DNA of 64,000 nt from Acanthococcus lagerstroemiae. Lineage: Eukaryota > Arthropoda > Insecta > Hemiptera > Eriococcidae. How positions within the stretch are numbered: the stretch's first letter is position 1; the number at the start of each line of letters is the position of its first letter. Under the pieces are notes generated by a model. It was not told where the DNA came from. It did no database searches and worked only from the letters and a program-made list of their open reading frames with translations. The translations under genes and the position numbers were made by a program. Positions 22,009 to 33,489 of the stretch are shown here, one piece after another. The stretch spans positions 17,112,001 through 17,176,000 of the forward strand of contig CM063106.1 of the NCBI GenBank assembly GCA_031841125.1, read 5' to 3'.

Positions 22009-23455
22009 AAAAAATATATAAATTAAAATCATGAATTTCGAAGGGAAGAGAGCTTTGGCTCATATGTGCCCATCGATCGATCTGAAATTTGATAGTAATT
22101 TTATTACTGTACTGGAACTGATGAAGGATCGGAGTTCTGACAAAATGGATTTACTTGAAGGAAATATGTGATACTTCATTTTTTTTTTACCGATCAAATC
22201 TTTGGTCTCAAATTTTAGATTAAGCTTGTTTGGAAGAAATTTTCATATTTTTTATTCAGATTTTGCACACATTATTTCTATGTCAAAAGGCAAACAAATT
22301 GCACTACCCTTCGGAAAAAAGAATTGGTTGCTTTCCCTTTTTCCTAGTAGACTATCGTCAGTGCTATCAATCTTGAACGTTTCAAATTTAATCATTATTT
22401 CGAAAGCGTTTCCGGTCTCCAAGTTCGTCGATGTTTGAAACTCGGAATCAACTAATAATATTATGTTCTGAAACCTAGAACATACTAGTTAGACTGTATA
22501 TGGCGAGCGGTACCATATAGTCGTTTAAGCCTTACATCAAATTCGATGTACATTAAAATAATATATTTACACGTAGTATCTTGTAACGCCGGTCTTTAAA
22601 TATAAATTTTAAAACAGACACCGTAAGTTCGTAGAGTATAATATGTTCCCGATGTACCATAACTGTGGGCTTAAATACTCACAAATCTTAAAAGGTCTAC
22701 GCGAAACTGCGTGTAGTTTTTGTTTAATCGTCTTTCGAAATATTCAAACTGTGAAGTAACGATCGCTGTGCATACGCCGCATATAGCTCATTATCACAGA
22801 CCTACAGAAGAGTTCTTATTATGAGACTGACCGAAACCATTTATAAGATTCGAAAATATAAATTTAGGAAACGTTACGAATTAAAGCACATAAATACAGA
22901 GGAGCATCGTGTCCCGCGTATAAATAATACGTACATGTTGCCCCGGTCGTTTCGTTTTACTCGAAATGAACGTTTGTATGCTAATAAAACGACGCCAACG
23001 ATGGAAATTTTTACGCCTCTTTGCAGTATTTGTATTTTTGAGACTTGGATGTGACGCTGCGTGCATTGAAAACCGAAGCAAAAGAATTTTTATGCAGGGC
23101 GAAGAACGTCAATCTGTAGTCCAGCCATGAATGACCAAAAAATAGGCGAATAATGCACTTCATGAACTAACTGACTTCTTCGGCGTTAATGTTAGACTGC
23201 CGTCACCAATTTGAAAAATGCGTAAATTTGTGCCGGAGCAAAAGGAAAGGATTGTGCAATCAAAATGTTGGTATTTGATTTGTCTCAAAAGTTAAGGGTT
23301 CAGTTCGAAAAACAGCTACGTAGAAAGCGTTATTCATCTTCAGCTGTAGCCAATACTTGACCGTTATTTCCATTTTTAGGCCCATGAATGTTAAAAACCT
23401 GTTTTTTCGAGCAACCTGCGTCAAAGGGTCGGGTACCAATCTTAGTGAGAAGCCA
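22009..23455. other. 1.4 kb without recognised gene
   Basis: No coding match. The part around 22440-23060 looks non-repetitive with balanced base composition and could be conserved non-coding DNA; this is only an impression. Confidence 0.4.
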
Positions 23456-23750
23456 CCCGATGCGCAATCAGTTACCCTCTAGTTACCCGCGGAAAAGTCA
23501 CCCATTTGCAACCCTCGGTTACCCTCAGATTACCCAGAAACCCATCAGTTACCCTTGGTTCCCGTTTAGTTACCCGGATAACTGGCGGGATTTTGCGCAT
23601 CCCGATACGCAATTAGTTACCCTCTCATTACCCGCGGAAAAGTCACCCATTTGCAACCCTCAGTTACCCTCCGATTACCCAGAAACCCCTTCAGTTACCC
23701 TTGGTTCCCCTCTAGTTACCCAGATAACCGGCTGGATTTGGCGCATCGGG
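23456..23750. repeat. GTTACCC-rich element, two head-to-tail units
   Basis: Two units of about 145-150 bp (23456-23600, 23601-23750) each begin CCCGATGCGCAA-like and end GCGCATC(G/C)GG-like. Each unit therefore has short inverted ends of about 10 bp. Inside, GTTACCC or CATTACCC recurs every 10-25 bp. The same family is present at 51955-52267. No coding capacity. It may be a MITE whose interior is a minisatellite. Confidence 0.75.
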
Positions 23751-23759
23751 CTGGTCGAT

Positions 23760-24730
23760 TGACCGAAGAGTGTAAGAGACGTTTGGTGCGAGTTCCAGTC
23801 GTAGGAAGGCCGCGCCAGAATAAGGGCAAGGGTCAGTCACTTATGCTAGGGCTGGCGGCGGAGAAGATCGACAAGTCCAACAGCTGCGAACCCAGCTTGA
23901 AGCAGCCAGGCTATTAACCGAGCACCACTTATAATATTACAAACTATAATCAAACCCCGTACCTCTGTCATGGGTCTTAGCACTAAACCGAAAAAAAAAA
24001 ATAAAAAAATAGTTACTTAAACTGAGGCTACCGTCCCAATCATCTCGGCTGTCTGTGCCACTACGAATGAATGGCAATCAGCTCACGCTTAAGCATCGTC
24101 AAAAATACCATCCATCTGTCAACAATTCGTTTTCAACTTTCAGCATCAACTTCTTCGCTTTTCCACTTTTAATCATGATCATTCGTGTCAGAGCAAAACA
24201 ACATTCTGGTGGTAAAATAGCCTTTTCGAATCTCCGGAAGGGGGCACTGCAGCACTTGATACCTATGTGGAAGCAGATGAAATAGAACATTGACCTTTTC
24301 TGGACACTACCGAAATCACATCGTCCGATAGAGAACGAACAATTTATCTGCGAAAATTGATCTGATTGCTCATGTTATGACGCACCTGTGGAAAATACTT
24401 TGAGGAGAAGAATAGTCGGGACCTTATTTCCCGGGGAAACACTGTCGAGAGGGAGGCGGAAATACCCCGGGCCTGGACTTTCAGGAGGGTCCGATGTTTC
24501 TAAAAGACCTGGATTTCAACGCTCACGGAACATCATCAGCAATCACTCCGTACACGATGAAAGAGACCTCTTATCCCGTAGCGTGTTATTTTTTCCCATC
24601 TGACAAAAGACAAAAATGAACTGGAAGAAGGAAGCCCGTGAAAGTTCCCCACAGACCCTCTTGTTCTTTCTACGGGGCTATCCTGGGGCCATTGTCCAGA
24701 AACTGAGGATAATTAGATGATATTTTATTT
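23760..24730. other. No gene seen
   Basis: About 1 kb with no recognised coding sequence or clear repeat. Confidence 0.4.
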
Positions 24731-24732
24731 TA

Positions 24733-25250
24733 GTGTCCATGTTGGAGTGTGAGTGAACTTGGTAAATTCTGTATGTAGGGTGTGCCAATTCACAATTTCT
24801 TCCTTAATATTCAACCAATACAACATAAAAATCGAAATCAGAAACAGAGACCACCTCTGATCAAACAAATAAGCAATGACAAAAACAGAAACAAAGGACA
24901 GGAACAACAGCACCGGAGTGTATAGCCTGCAAACACTGTGACATGAGGACATGACCTACATAAGAGAAACAGGCAGAAAATTCATAACCAGAATAAAATA
25001 ACATGAAAAATCACGGAAACTGAAGGATAACAAACCATTTTTTTTGGAAAACACTGCAGCGACCAGGCGGGTCACAACAACCACTACAGAAAAATACGAA
25101 ATCCTACGTATAGAAAACAACACAAGAAAAAGAAAATTAAAAACCAACTTGAGATAATGAAGGCAAGAACAAAACAAAAAACCTGATAAACACATCAACG
25201 GACTTCCAAAGTGAGAACCTATTCAAATTAATATCATAACACTCCCTGAT
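24733..25250 (+). pseudogene. Penelope-like element relic (GIY-YIG endonuclease)
   Basis: The plus strand reads CKHCDM near 24929, then DMTYIRETGRKFITRIK, a stop, HEKSRKLKDNKPFFLENTAA and EKYEILRIENNTRKRKLK, followed by a KHINGLPK-like tail (to about 25215). This matches the C-terminal GIY-YIG endonuclease of Penelope-like elements, normally '..YIGETGR..RI.EH'. A small insertion near 24947 and several stops break the frame, and the glycine after YI is arginine here. About 24733-24797 carries a terminal-repeat-like piece ('GTGTGCCAATTCAC') in the opposite orientation, shared with 43203-43307 and 45213-45310. The RT domain is missing. Confidence 0.75.
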
Positions 25251-25389
25251 TGGACGGACTACACAACCACAGACAACCAATAGGAACACATCAAATAGGT
25301 TTACCATACGGTACTACACACTATAAATACAGGATAACAAAGAGAAAAGTGTTAGGGTAATCCAGTGAAGATCCAATCTTTGCAACTAT

Positions 25390-26869
25390 TTTGTCAATTT
25401 TCAATTTCTTGAAAAAGAATTTATAAATCCCCTTTACTTTTTAAACAATTTAAAAATCGTAGCAACTTTATTATTTGTTCAATAAACTATTTTGATTCAA
25501 AATTATTTTTGGGAGAAATAGAAATAATTAGGTTCAGTTTTCCCAGACCCTTAATTTAATACGCATGAGGCCATTGTGATAGTGAAACTTTCTGGAAGTG
25601 TTGTACTTTTTCTAAGACTATTTCATTTTCATAGGAACTTTTTATGGACTGTTTAGGTCTTGTTAGAGACTGTATGGCTTTTCATTTGAGTTTTGAACGC
25701 CTAAAAATCCAGGCCCTGATGGTATATCTACATAATATCCTTTTTTGTTGGAGTTGCGTTAAATTGCCTCGAACCGGACCTCGTACAAGCCTGCTAAGTC
25801 TTAACGAGTCCTGATAAGTCCTAATGAGCCTTAGTAAAGTCGAAACTAGTCTTCAAGAGATTTTGACACAATTTTAGCAGAATCTAAATAACCTTTGAGA
25901 TAATATCAGTATGCAGCAGAGTGCTCCAAAAAGAGACTTTTTTTCGAAAAAAATGCGCTCTTCATATTGTATGTAATTTTTGAAAGGAAATTGAGAGCGT
26001 GGAATTTTCGTCGAAAATCTATACCGTGGCGTTCAAATGAGCGTTTTCTGTTGAAGTTTTCTGCTCGTATGTAGCAAGCAGTAATCGGAAAAGTATCTGC
26101 ATGAGAAATGAAAATCTGAAATCTATACGTCTCGATTTGTAAATCTCTATCGATTTAATCAAATATCTACCTTCGACCTATATAAACGTTTTAATTAGAA
26201 TCCGTGTCCGCTGTTGAATTCAGTAATGAGTTGTGATTATCATATAGGAACGTAATTAATTGCAACGCAGTGATCTCCGCAGTTTTTTGTGACGCCATGA
26301 GGGCTCTTTTCGTCTTGTGTGAGCCTTCATTGAAGTCAGTTTTTCATTTCGGTGGGAAACCCTAGCCTTTCGTGTTTCGAAAATAAAAATCTTCATTTTG
26401 AACAGCAAACATCGTATTTAAGAAGGTAACGACTAACGAACTTTACAAACAATGCCAGGCGCATGGTCATCGCCAGACTTTTCTGCAGGGGAGCAAGAGA
26501 ATTCTCGAGAGCCAAAACTTTTTTCCAATAAAAGATCAATGACTTTTTAGTACAATAGTCTTTTTTTTTTGTTGAAAACTTACGGGGGCAAATACCTCTT
26601 TCCTCTGATGGCACTCATATACCAAATCTTCAGTTGTTACGTCACGACTAAATGCTGATGACTCTACAAGATTTTACTGAGATGCATTAAGACTACTCAA
26701 ACTATTAGAACTCTTTAAAAATCGTTCATATTGTGTTAAAACTCTGTCTGTCAAGACTCTTTGAAATTCACATCCAGTTGAGCTCCTTTCTGACTCGTCA
26801 ATGCTCAACTAATTGAAACCCATGACGACTCATTTACCTTAGACAGTTTAAGCTAAAAAAACGAACAAT
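25390..26869. other. No gene; degenerate AAGACTC-type repeats
   Basis: No coding match. Two stretches (about 25660-25880 and 26645-26800) consist of loosely spaced words such as AGTCCT, AAGACTC and GACTCTTT at about 10-15-bp intervals, like those at 34640-34918 and 36329-36530. Confidence 0.45.
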
Positions 26870-28410
26870 AAAAACTGGTTATTAGTAAGAGGCTCAATAA
26901 AGAAAGCAGAAAAGGAAGGCATGAAATACCATAACCTCATTTTAGGAGTGAGAAATGAAAAAGGGAAACAAGAACACAGAAGGGAGGGAATAGTGGAAAT
27001 CGCGACTAAATTTTACGAGAAGTTATACGCGGAAAACTCTGAAGAGAAAACAGTCGACATAAAGGTAGGGTGGAACAACAATGAGCCCTTTCCTTCGATT
27101 CTGGAAAAAAAAGTAAAATTTGTTTTGGACAAATTAAACATGAATAAAGGCTTCAGAGTTGGATAGACTGGAGGACGGGTTTCTTTTAGTTTCCGTGAAT
27201 GAACTAACTACATCCCCGCCAAATTGTTCAATTTGATATAGAAAAAAGGAAAATTTCAAACCAGTTGTGAGTCTTTGGAATAATTTTATTATTCAAAAAA
27301 ATGGGACAAAGGAGATATGAGTAACTACAGACCGATCAGTCTTACCTCCAGTTTGTGTAAAATATTCTCAAAAATTAAAAAGTCGTATAAAAACCAGATG
27401 GACTGGAACCAAAGCCCAAAGCAGGCCGGCTTCCGGAAAGGTAGGTCTACAATAGATCAATGTTTTTCATTAATCAATTGACAGAAAAAAACAAACAAAT
27501 GTGGGCTCCTCTCTATCACTTTTCATATTTTTTCAAAAAGCGTTCAACTCAATGTACTGATCATATCTCTGGAAAGCGCTATACCGATAAGTGTAGACAA
27601 ATAAGGGAGAAAATTCAAAATCAGAAAAGGGACAAAGCAGGGAGACCCCCGTCTCTAAATTCATTTAATTGTTTACTATAAAAGATTTTTTGGGAAATAG
27701 GGTGGGAATAGAAAGGTATAAAAATTGACGGGAAGTGGCTTTTGCAATCTCCGGTTTGCTGACGATGTCGTATTAATCTCCCAAAAAGCAAATGAGCTCC
27801 AACAAATGTTGGAAGAATTTTGCAATGTGAGTAAAAAAAGCCGGCTTCCGCATTAACACTGACAAGATTTTTCTCTCCAACCAGGCTGGGGCATAGAAAT
27901 TGCAGCGGGAGGAAATAGAAGTAAAGCAAGAAGTCACATATTGAGGTCAAATTATATCATTTCAAAAAAGTGTGGATAAGGAAATAATTGGAAGACCAAA
28001 CCCGTGGAAAAACTTTTTGGACTTGAAAGATGTTTACAAAAGCAAAATGCCTCTAAAATTGAAAATCCGAACCTTGGATAAATGTACAATTCCAGTCATG
28101 GGCTGCAACTGACAATCAATTCTGGAAAATTGCATTCAAATTGCCATGGAAAGGGCAATCTTAGGAGGTCCGAGAAAAGAAAGCGTAAGTAATTGTATAG
28201 GAATCAGGAAAAGAAGCAACGCCAAAGACTGTAGATACGTTGCCGAAAAAACTGAAAATGGGGTATGCGGGTCGTGTAGTCAGGGGAGGGGAGGACAGAT
28301 GGGGGAAAACGAATTCTGGAGTGGACACCAAGGGAGGGATTAAGATGGGTGGGAAGATCGAAAACAAGGCGGAAGGATGAAATTAACAGTTATGGAAGGA
28401 TAGCGTATTG
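26870..28410 (+). pseudogene. Non-LTR retrotransposon reverse transcriptase, broken
   Basis: Plus-strand fragments in correct RT order are spread over three frames. GIVEIATKFYEKLYAE lies near 26990. WDKGDMSNYRPISLTSSL then QAGFRKGRSTIDQC follow (about 27300-27460). RFADDVVLISQKANELQQML comes near 27757, with the catalytic pair intact. KIRTLDKCTIPVMGC is near 28060, KLKMGYAGRVVRGGEDRWG at about 28250, and a final RRKDEINSYGR (about 28365-28400). The part between GDP and FADD is frameshifted, and the endonuclease is absent. It belongs to the same broad family as 14040-14980 and 47400-50400. It runs directly into the tandem array at 28405. Confidence 0.85.
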
Positions 28411-29150
28411 TACACACATTTTTGCACCCGTTCCCAGACCTCCAACTCAACTTGGGGGGCTAGAATTTCCCCAGGTACCAAACTAGATCATTTATAGTGG
28501 AGGAAGGGAGCGTACACAAATTCTGGGACCAACGTACACAAATTACACAAATTTTTGCTCCCATTTCCAGACTTCCAGCTCAACTTGGGGGGCTAGCATT
28601 TTCCCAGACCACAAACTTTGATCATTTATAGTGGGGGAAGGAAGCGTACACACATTTTGGGGCCAACGTACACAAGTTACATAAATTGTACACAAATTTT
28701 TGCTCCCGTTCCCGGACCTCCAACTCAACTTGGTGGGCTAGTAATTCCCCAGGTCCAAAACTTTGATTGTTTATAGTGGGAGAAGAGAGCGCACACGAAT
28801 TCTGGGACCAATGTACACAAATTACACAAATTATACACAAATTTCTCCCCCCATTTCCAGACCTTCAGCTCAACATGGGGGGGCTAGCATTTCCCCAGCC
28901 CCCAAACTTTGATCATTTATGGTGTGGAAGGAAGCGTACACAAATTCTGGGACCAATGTACACAAATTACACCTATTGTACACAAATTGTTGCCCCAATT
29001 TCCAGACCTCTAGCTCAACGTGGGGGGCTAGCATTTCCCCAGCTCCGCAAACTTTGATCGTTTATAGTGGGGGAAAGGAGCGTACACAAATTCTGGGACC
29101 AACGTACACAAATTACCCGAATCATACACAATTTTTTGCCCCCATTTGCT
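28405..29150. repeat. Tandem array, unit about 141 bp, 5-6 copies
   Basis: CTCAAC(T/A/G)TGGGGGGCTAG recurs near 28446, 28579, 28728, 28869 and 29011 (spacing 133-149 bp). Each unit also carries GGGACCAA(C/T)GTACACAAATT and TTTATAGTGG. The array starts where the RT relic ends. It is followed by unrelated sequence ending in a (TTCA)n tail at 29233-29252, so it may be the 3' untranslated region of the same retrotransposon. The open frames in it follow the repeat and change between units; I do not read it as coding. Confidence 0.85.
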
Positions 29151-29232
29151 TCTTTAAAATCCATCTTGGGGGCTGGTGAAATGGACCTTTGTCAGAGAAT
29201 ACTACAAAACATGTGTAAAATAAAAAGGCTGT

Positions 29233-29252
29233 TTCATTCATTCATTCATTAG
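29233..29252 (+). repeat. (TTCA)n microsatellite, possible retrotransposon 3' tail
   Basis: A short TTCA repeat follows AAAATAAAAAGGCTG. Such simple repeats commonly form the 3' terminus of non-LTR retrotransposons, which fits the plus-strand RT relic and array upstream. Confidence 0.5.
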
Positions 29253-31384
29253 TAAGCTTATGCGCGTATTATAGTGGTTCAAATAGAGGTTTTCTTCTCT
29301 CGAAAAGTTCGGGGGGGAAGGGGATAAAATGCATATTTTTTCAAAGTATTTGTGTTCTACCTGTAACAAACTTTCCAGTTATATGTGTTTTAATACCTTG
29401 TTTGATTTGTTAACTATAATTTGCCTCTTCGAAGGATAACATTACTGTTTCGGTATCCAAATCGGACCTGAATTGAAAAACTGACGGGTCATTCATAATT
29501 GTGACCTAAGAGACTTTTGTTTCAATAGTATGGTCACCCTGTTTTTCTGGTGCTGGGGGTGGGGTGTCATAGGGGCCACTTTAGCATGCGTGCATCGCCA
29601 TACGTCCCACCACACCATGGTCACCCTGTTCTTTTTCAAAATTTCCGTATTGATGGATCCCTTCCGGTCCCTCGTTGGCAGGAGGATGAATTTCTTTGAC
29701 CCCTTTTGACGCCATATTGCTAGGCCTTCACGACTGAGAGAATAGGTGCCCTCCGCCAGCTACAAGCCCACAGCAGCCACATGTTCAGAAGATACAAGGG
29801 AGGGGGTTTTATTCATGAAACACTTGTACTGTTCTTAGTGCTACACTTGATGTATTTTCATAACTATTGACAATGTGGAGAAGGAACCGGATGCTGGTAC
29901 GAAGTTATTTTCTGATTTCCACGTGTACTTTGCTTAGTGCTGAAGTTGGACGCACCTCTTTGGGACAAACCGTACTCTTAATTGATCGGCTTACATCAAT
30001 GATGTGGTCATTTAGTGAAACCCGAATGGACCACTGTGCGACTCTCAATTGAAATTCGAAGTAATTGACGATTATATTATAATTGTGGCTTTATAGGACC
30101 TGAAATACTTATAATAAAAGGTCGGAAGATAATACGAATAATTAAGTTAGATTGTACGCTTGAAAATGCTGTATAGGATTTTTGTAATGTGGCCGCAGGC
30201 GTCTGGCATCTTCAATCAGTACGTAATATAATTACTGGCAATAATAGGATTTAATAGTTTTTCTTCGTCTGTTTTGTCCGTATTTTTTTTTCTCCTTCGA
30301 TCTGGAAACCCTCAATAAAAAATTTATAAGGCGGTCCGGCGTCGAGTTACTAAACGTTTTAAGCCGTTCCGATGGTATCTCACCGATTTTCTGTTTCCAA
30401 TTTTTATTACGTAATTATCATCTCCGGGCGGGTCAAGAATTTGGTGTTGATGTACCTAATAGGTATCGCGTACCAGTGCATCAAATTGTAAAGAAGCAGC
30501 TAATAATAATCGAGCTTATCTGGTGGTCGGAATCGAGCGAGATATTAGACTCATTCACCCCGGGGCGAACTGCTACTTTTCTACCATCTTTCGCGTTCCG
30601 TATAATATCATTTAATGCTAATTACCAGGTATATCGTGTCCTAATCGCCGAGACAAACGCGCAGAGCCCGGCTTCTGGATAAGCTTTATTACGTGTTATC
30701 AGATAATGCTAATTTCTCTAACCCCGAAAGTGGCTGAAAAATGAAGCGCGTAGACGGCCTAGCCGGGCTTTTGAATTATTCAAAAGCGAGACCGTTATTT
30801 TTGTTCGGCCGCCGTATATCCGAGCCAAATATCCAGTTCTACACATACCTTTGCGTGCACTACTACCCATGGCCCAGGCAATGGAGTTGCGGTTGCACTT
30901 CGATGTGAAAAATTTGTTAACCTTCGAAAAAGTATTTCCATTTCGACTGTTTGTTAAACTGACTCATTCGTGACCTCAAAGCCGAAGGGAATGTTCGAAA
31001 TTTACATAAAGCAAAGCGTGTAATGCTTGAAATTTCAATAATTTCCATCAAATAGTTTCTGTAGAATACTCTTCGAAATGATCCCCTTAATAGTGGAAAC
31101 AATTTTCCTTGCGCTTTTTGCGCCACTTTTGAGAACTTAAACGTTTACCAGAATCGGTTTTTTTGACATTTTCTCGAAGATTATGTGAGATATAGAAATC
31201 TTAATTCGGTAGAAATATTGTTCTGCGAGAAATTACCGACAACATGATACCCCCCCCCCAGTGTGTACTTGTGCGGATTTCTCGGGACTTGTACGAGAGA
31301 GACGAGTGTTTAGTCCGGACCCGAGCGAGGGCATTCGAAATCAAAAAAACGAGAACGAGTTGAAAAAGTGCGCGTATTCGTTGA
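29253..31384. other. No gene; candidate conserved non-coding DNA 30050-30860
   Basis: No exon or element recognised. A direct repeat TGGTCACCCTGTT lies near 29531 and 29621. From about 30050 to 30860 the sequence is non-repetitive, CpG-richer and contains TGCTAATTA, CTTATCTGG and GTTATCAGATAA (homeodomain- and GATA-type words). It could be regulatory, but nothing here proves it. Confidence 0.4.
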
Positions 31385-31800
31385 TACCGAAAACAGATCT
31401 TGGGTACGAGTGCTAAAAAATATATATATACATATTATGTAAACTGTGACTCAAATAAACAGATGTCCTGCCTGGCCGATCGAGGGAGAAAAAGGAGAGT
31501 GAATAATGCGAGGAATAAGCACGTCGTTTTTGAAAAGATGGCGTACAGGAAATGCAGGTATGCAGATGATAAAAGATGTTTGTTAGAGCGTTCGCATCGT
31601 GTTACGCAGAAATTGACCAGATAGAACGATTAGACGATTTATACAAAAATGTACATTCGAGAGGAGAAGGTCAGCGTTCTTGCTTCATTGTTAACCACTA
31701 AGTAGTGGCGTAGGGGGATGAAATTAACTCTTGAAATCTACGATGTCGCGTACAGGCCTTACAGAAAAGCTCTGTTGGAACCAGGTAGTGTGCACAGCGT
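31385..31800. repeat. Dispersed repeat, copy 1 (about 400 bp)
   Basis: The stretch from AAAACAGATCTTG to TTGGAACCAGGTAGTGTG matches 50605-50985 over its whole length, with perhaps 20% differences. Shared words include CTGGCCGAT, GAGGGAGAA and AATGAAATTAA. There is no obvious coding sequence or terminal structure. It is likely an unclassified interspersed element. Confidence 0.7.
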
Positions 31801-32144
31801 GCACTGGCACCCCTGTTCAGTTTCATAAAAAAAAACTTGTCCTATGTTTATGACATTGGCATATTTTGTATATTGATGGATTCTCACTTTCAAAAAATTT
31901 TCCCAATACAGAATTAAGGGGGGGGGGGTAAACATTGTAAAATTTACAAATTGGAAAAATGAAGTACCATATGTTTGAAAAGTGGCACACTTAATGAGAA
32001 CATTTTGTTCCACCAGTGAGCAGAGAACCTAAATTGTAGAATTTCGGATATTTTTATCAAGTTCTGTGAACATAAAGCAGGTTCTTTCCATACCAGTCTA
32101 ACAAGCGGCGCTTCCTCGCTCCCTTGATGACAGTTATGAAGATG

Positions 32145-33345
32145 ATATCTTCCTTAGTCTCTCGACTAGTGAGTTGCGTCTCTCTACTTTTCTTTCTCTT
32201 ATGTTAATCTTTCCATTTTTGGGAAGGACTTGCTCCTTCATTATCTGCTCTTCATAGCTCATTCTTTGCTTCCATTTCCAGTTTTCCCCCTCAACCATTC
32301 CCTTTCACAGTAATAGCAATATCCCTGGATGTCTTATATTATGATCTATCATTTCAACTTTTCTCTTTACAATTCTAAATTTCTCTTTTCTTTCTCAATA
32401 CTACATCATTCCTGATCTTTTCTATCCATTTGATTTTCAACATTCTATGTACTATAACATCACTGGAGACAGATGATGAGGGGTTTGTCCAAATTTGGGT
32501 ATAAGCGTACATCCTCCTTCGTGAAAAATTGCTACATTAAAGGAGATGTAACCTAATGCGAATAATAAATAAATAAATAATTTAAATTTTAAGATTTTCA
32601 TTTTACATCCGAGTTTTGAATATTTGTTCGTTTTACTAGTTTTTTATATGAAGTTTTTCCGAAGTTTTTAGTTTAAAAATTTCTCCCGCTTCTTTGTTGT
32701 ATTGCATTCCGTCTGTTCACTTCCCGGTGGGTTATAACCCAAGTTTGGACCCCATAAGTCGAGGTTGGTGTAACACATAGTTGGAAAAATTTCATTTTTG
32801 TTTCAACACTGATCTTACTATTCCAAATACTTTTTATGGCTCAGAAACTTTTCCTTTCATTTTGTATTCTGGTAGTAATTTCTTTAGTTAGGTTATTATC
32901 CAGGGAGATTGTATGACCTAAGTATTTGTAATTCGAAATTTTTCAGTTATTGTATTTTTAATTTTGAAGACAGAGTTGTCAAAGTTAGACATTCATTTTG
33001 TTTTTTTCCAAGTTTATTGCATGTCCTGCTTTACTGCTAGCTCCTGCCAGCTCTTCAGTTATAATGTCGAGCTCTTCCAAATTTTTTCCTGTAAGGATTA
33101 AATCATTTGCAAAACGCAAATGATTCAGATAGCATCCCAGAACCTTTATACTATAATTTGACTAATTTAATTTTCTATACAATACGATGTAATATACATA
33201 TATAATTATATTGTAGAGATACAGTCATTGTAATACATGGCAATAAACGGCCCTTTATAAAAATTTAAAAAAAAAGGATTTATTCCAGCCAAGCATTAAA
33301 AAAATTTAGTGAAAGTGGGTCACCCTGACGAACGCCTGTTTTGAT
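32145..33345 (-). pseudogene. Non-LTR reverse transcriptase, broken, catalytic box FAND
   Basis: On the minus strand the relic starts at GVRQGDPLSLN (about 33335). It continues through HLRFANDLILTGKNLEELDI (about 33120), where the first catalytic aspartate of FADD is asparagine, then SSKAGHAINLEKNKMNV. Diverged YLGHTISLDNN-like and YTNLDLWGPN-like segments follow. A C-terminal piece (about 32290-32145) reads SYEEQIMKEQVLPK and also occurs at 50590-50456. Stops and frameshifts are frequent. A 12-bp AAATA microsatellite and MITE-like sequence lie within. Confidence 0.75.
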
Positions 33346-33489
33346 GCAGGTCTACATTTGTCCTCAGTACTACCTTTTTTTTTGGGGGGGGGGGAAGGGA
33401 ACTAGTTTTTTCTATTCTTCTCTTTATTTCTGTTCTACTTCTTCCATCTTACGTTATCATTTGTTACTTCCTATTTCCATATTTATTGG

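Noticed and set aside
28767..29057. Protein encoded by the 141-bp array
   Set aside because: The translation follows the repeat and is lost or frameshifted between units; no domain is recognisable.
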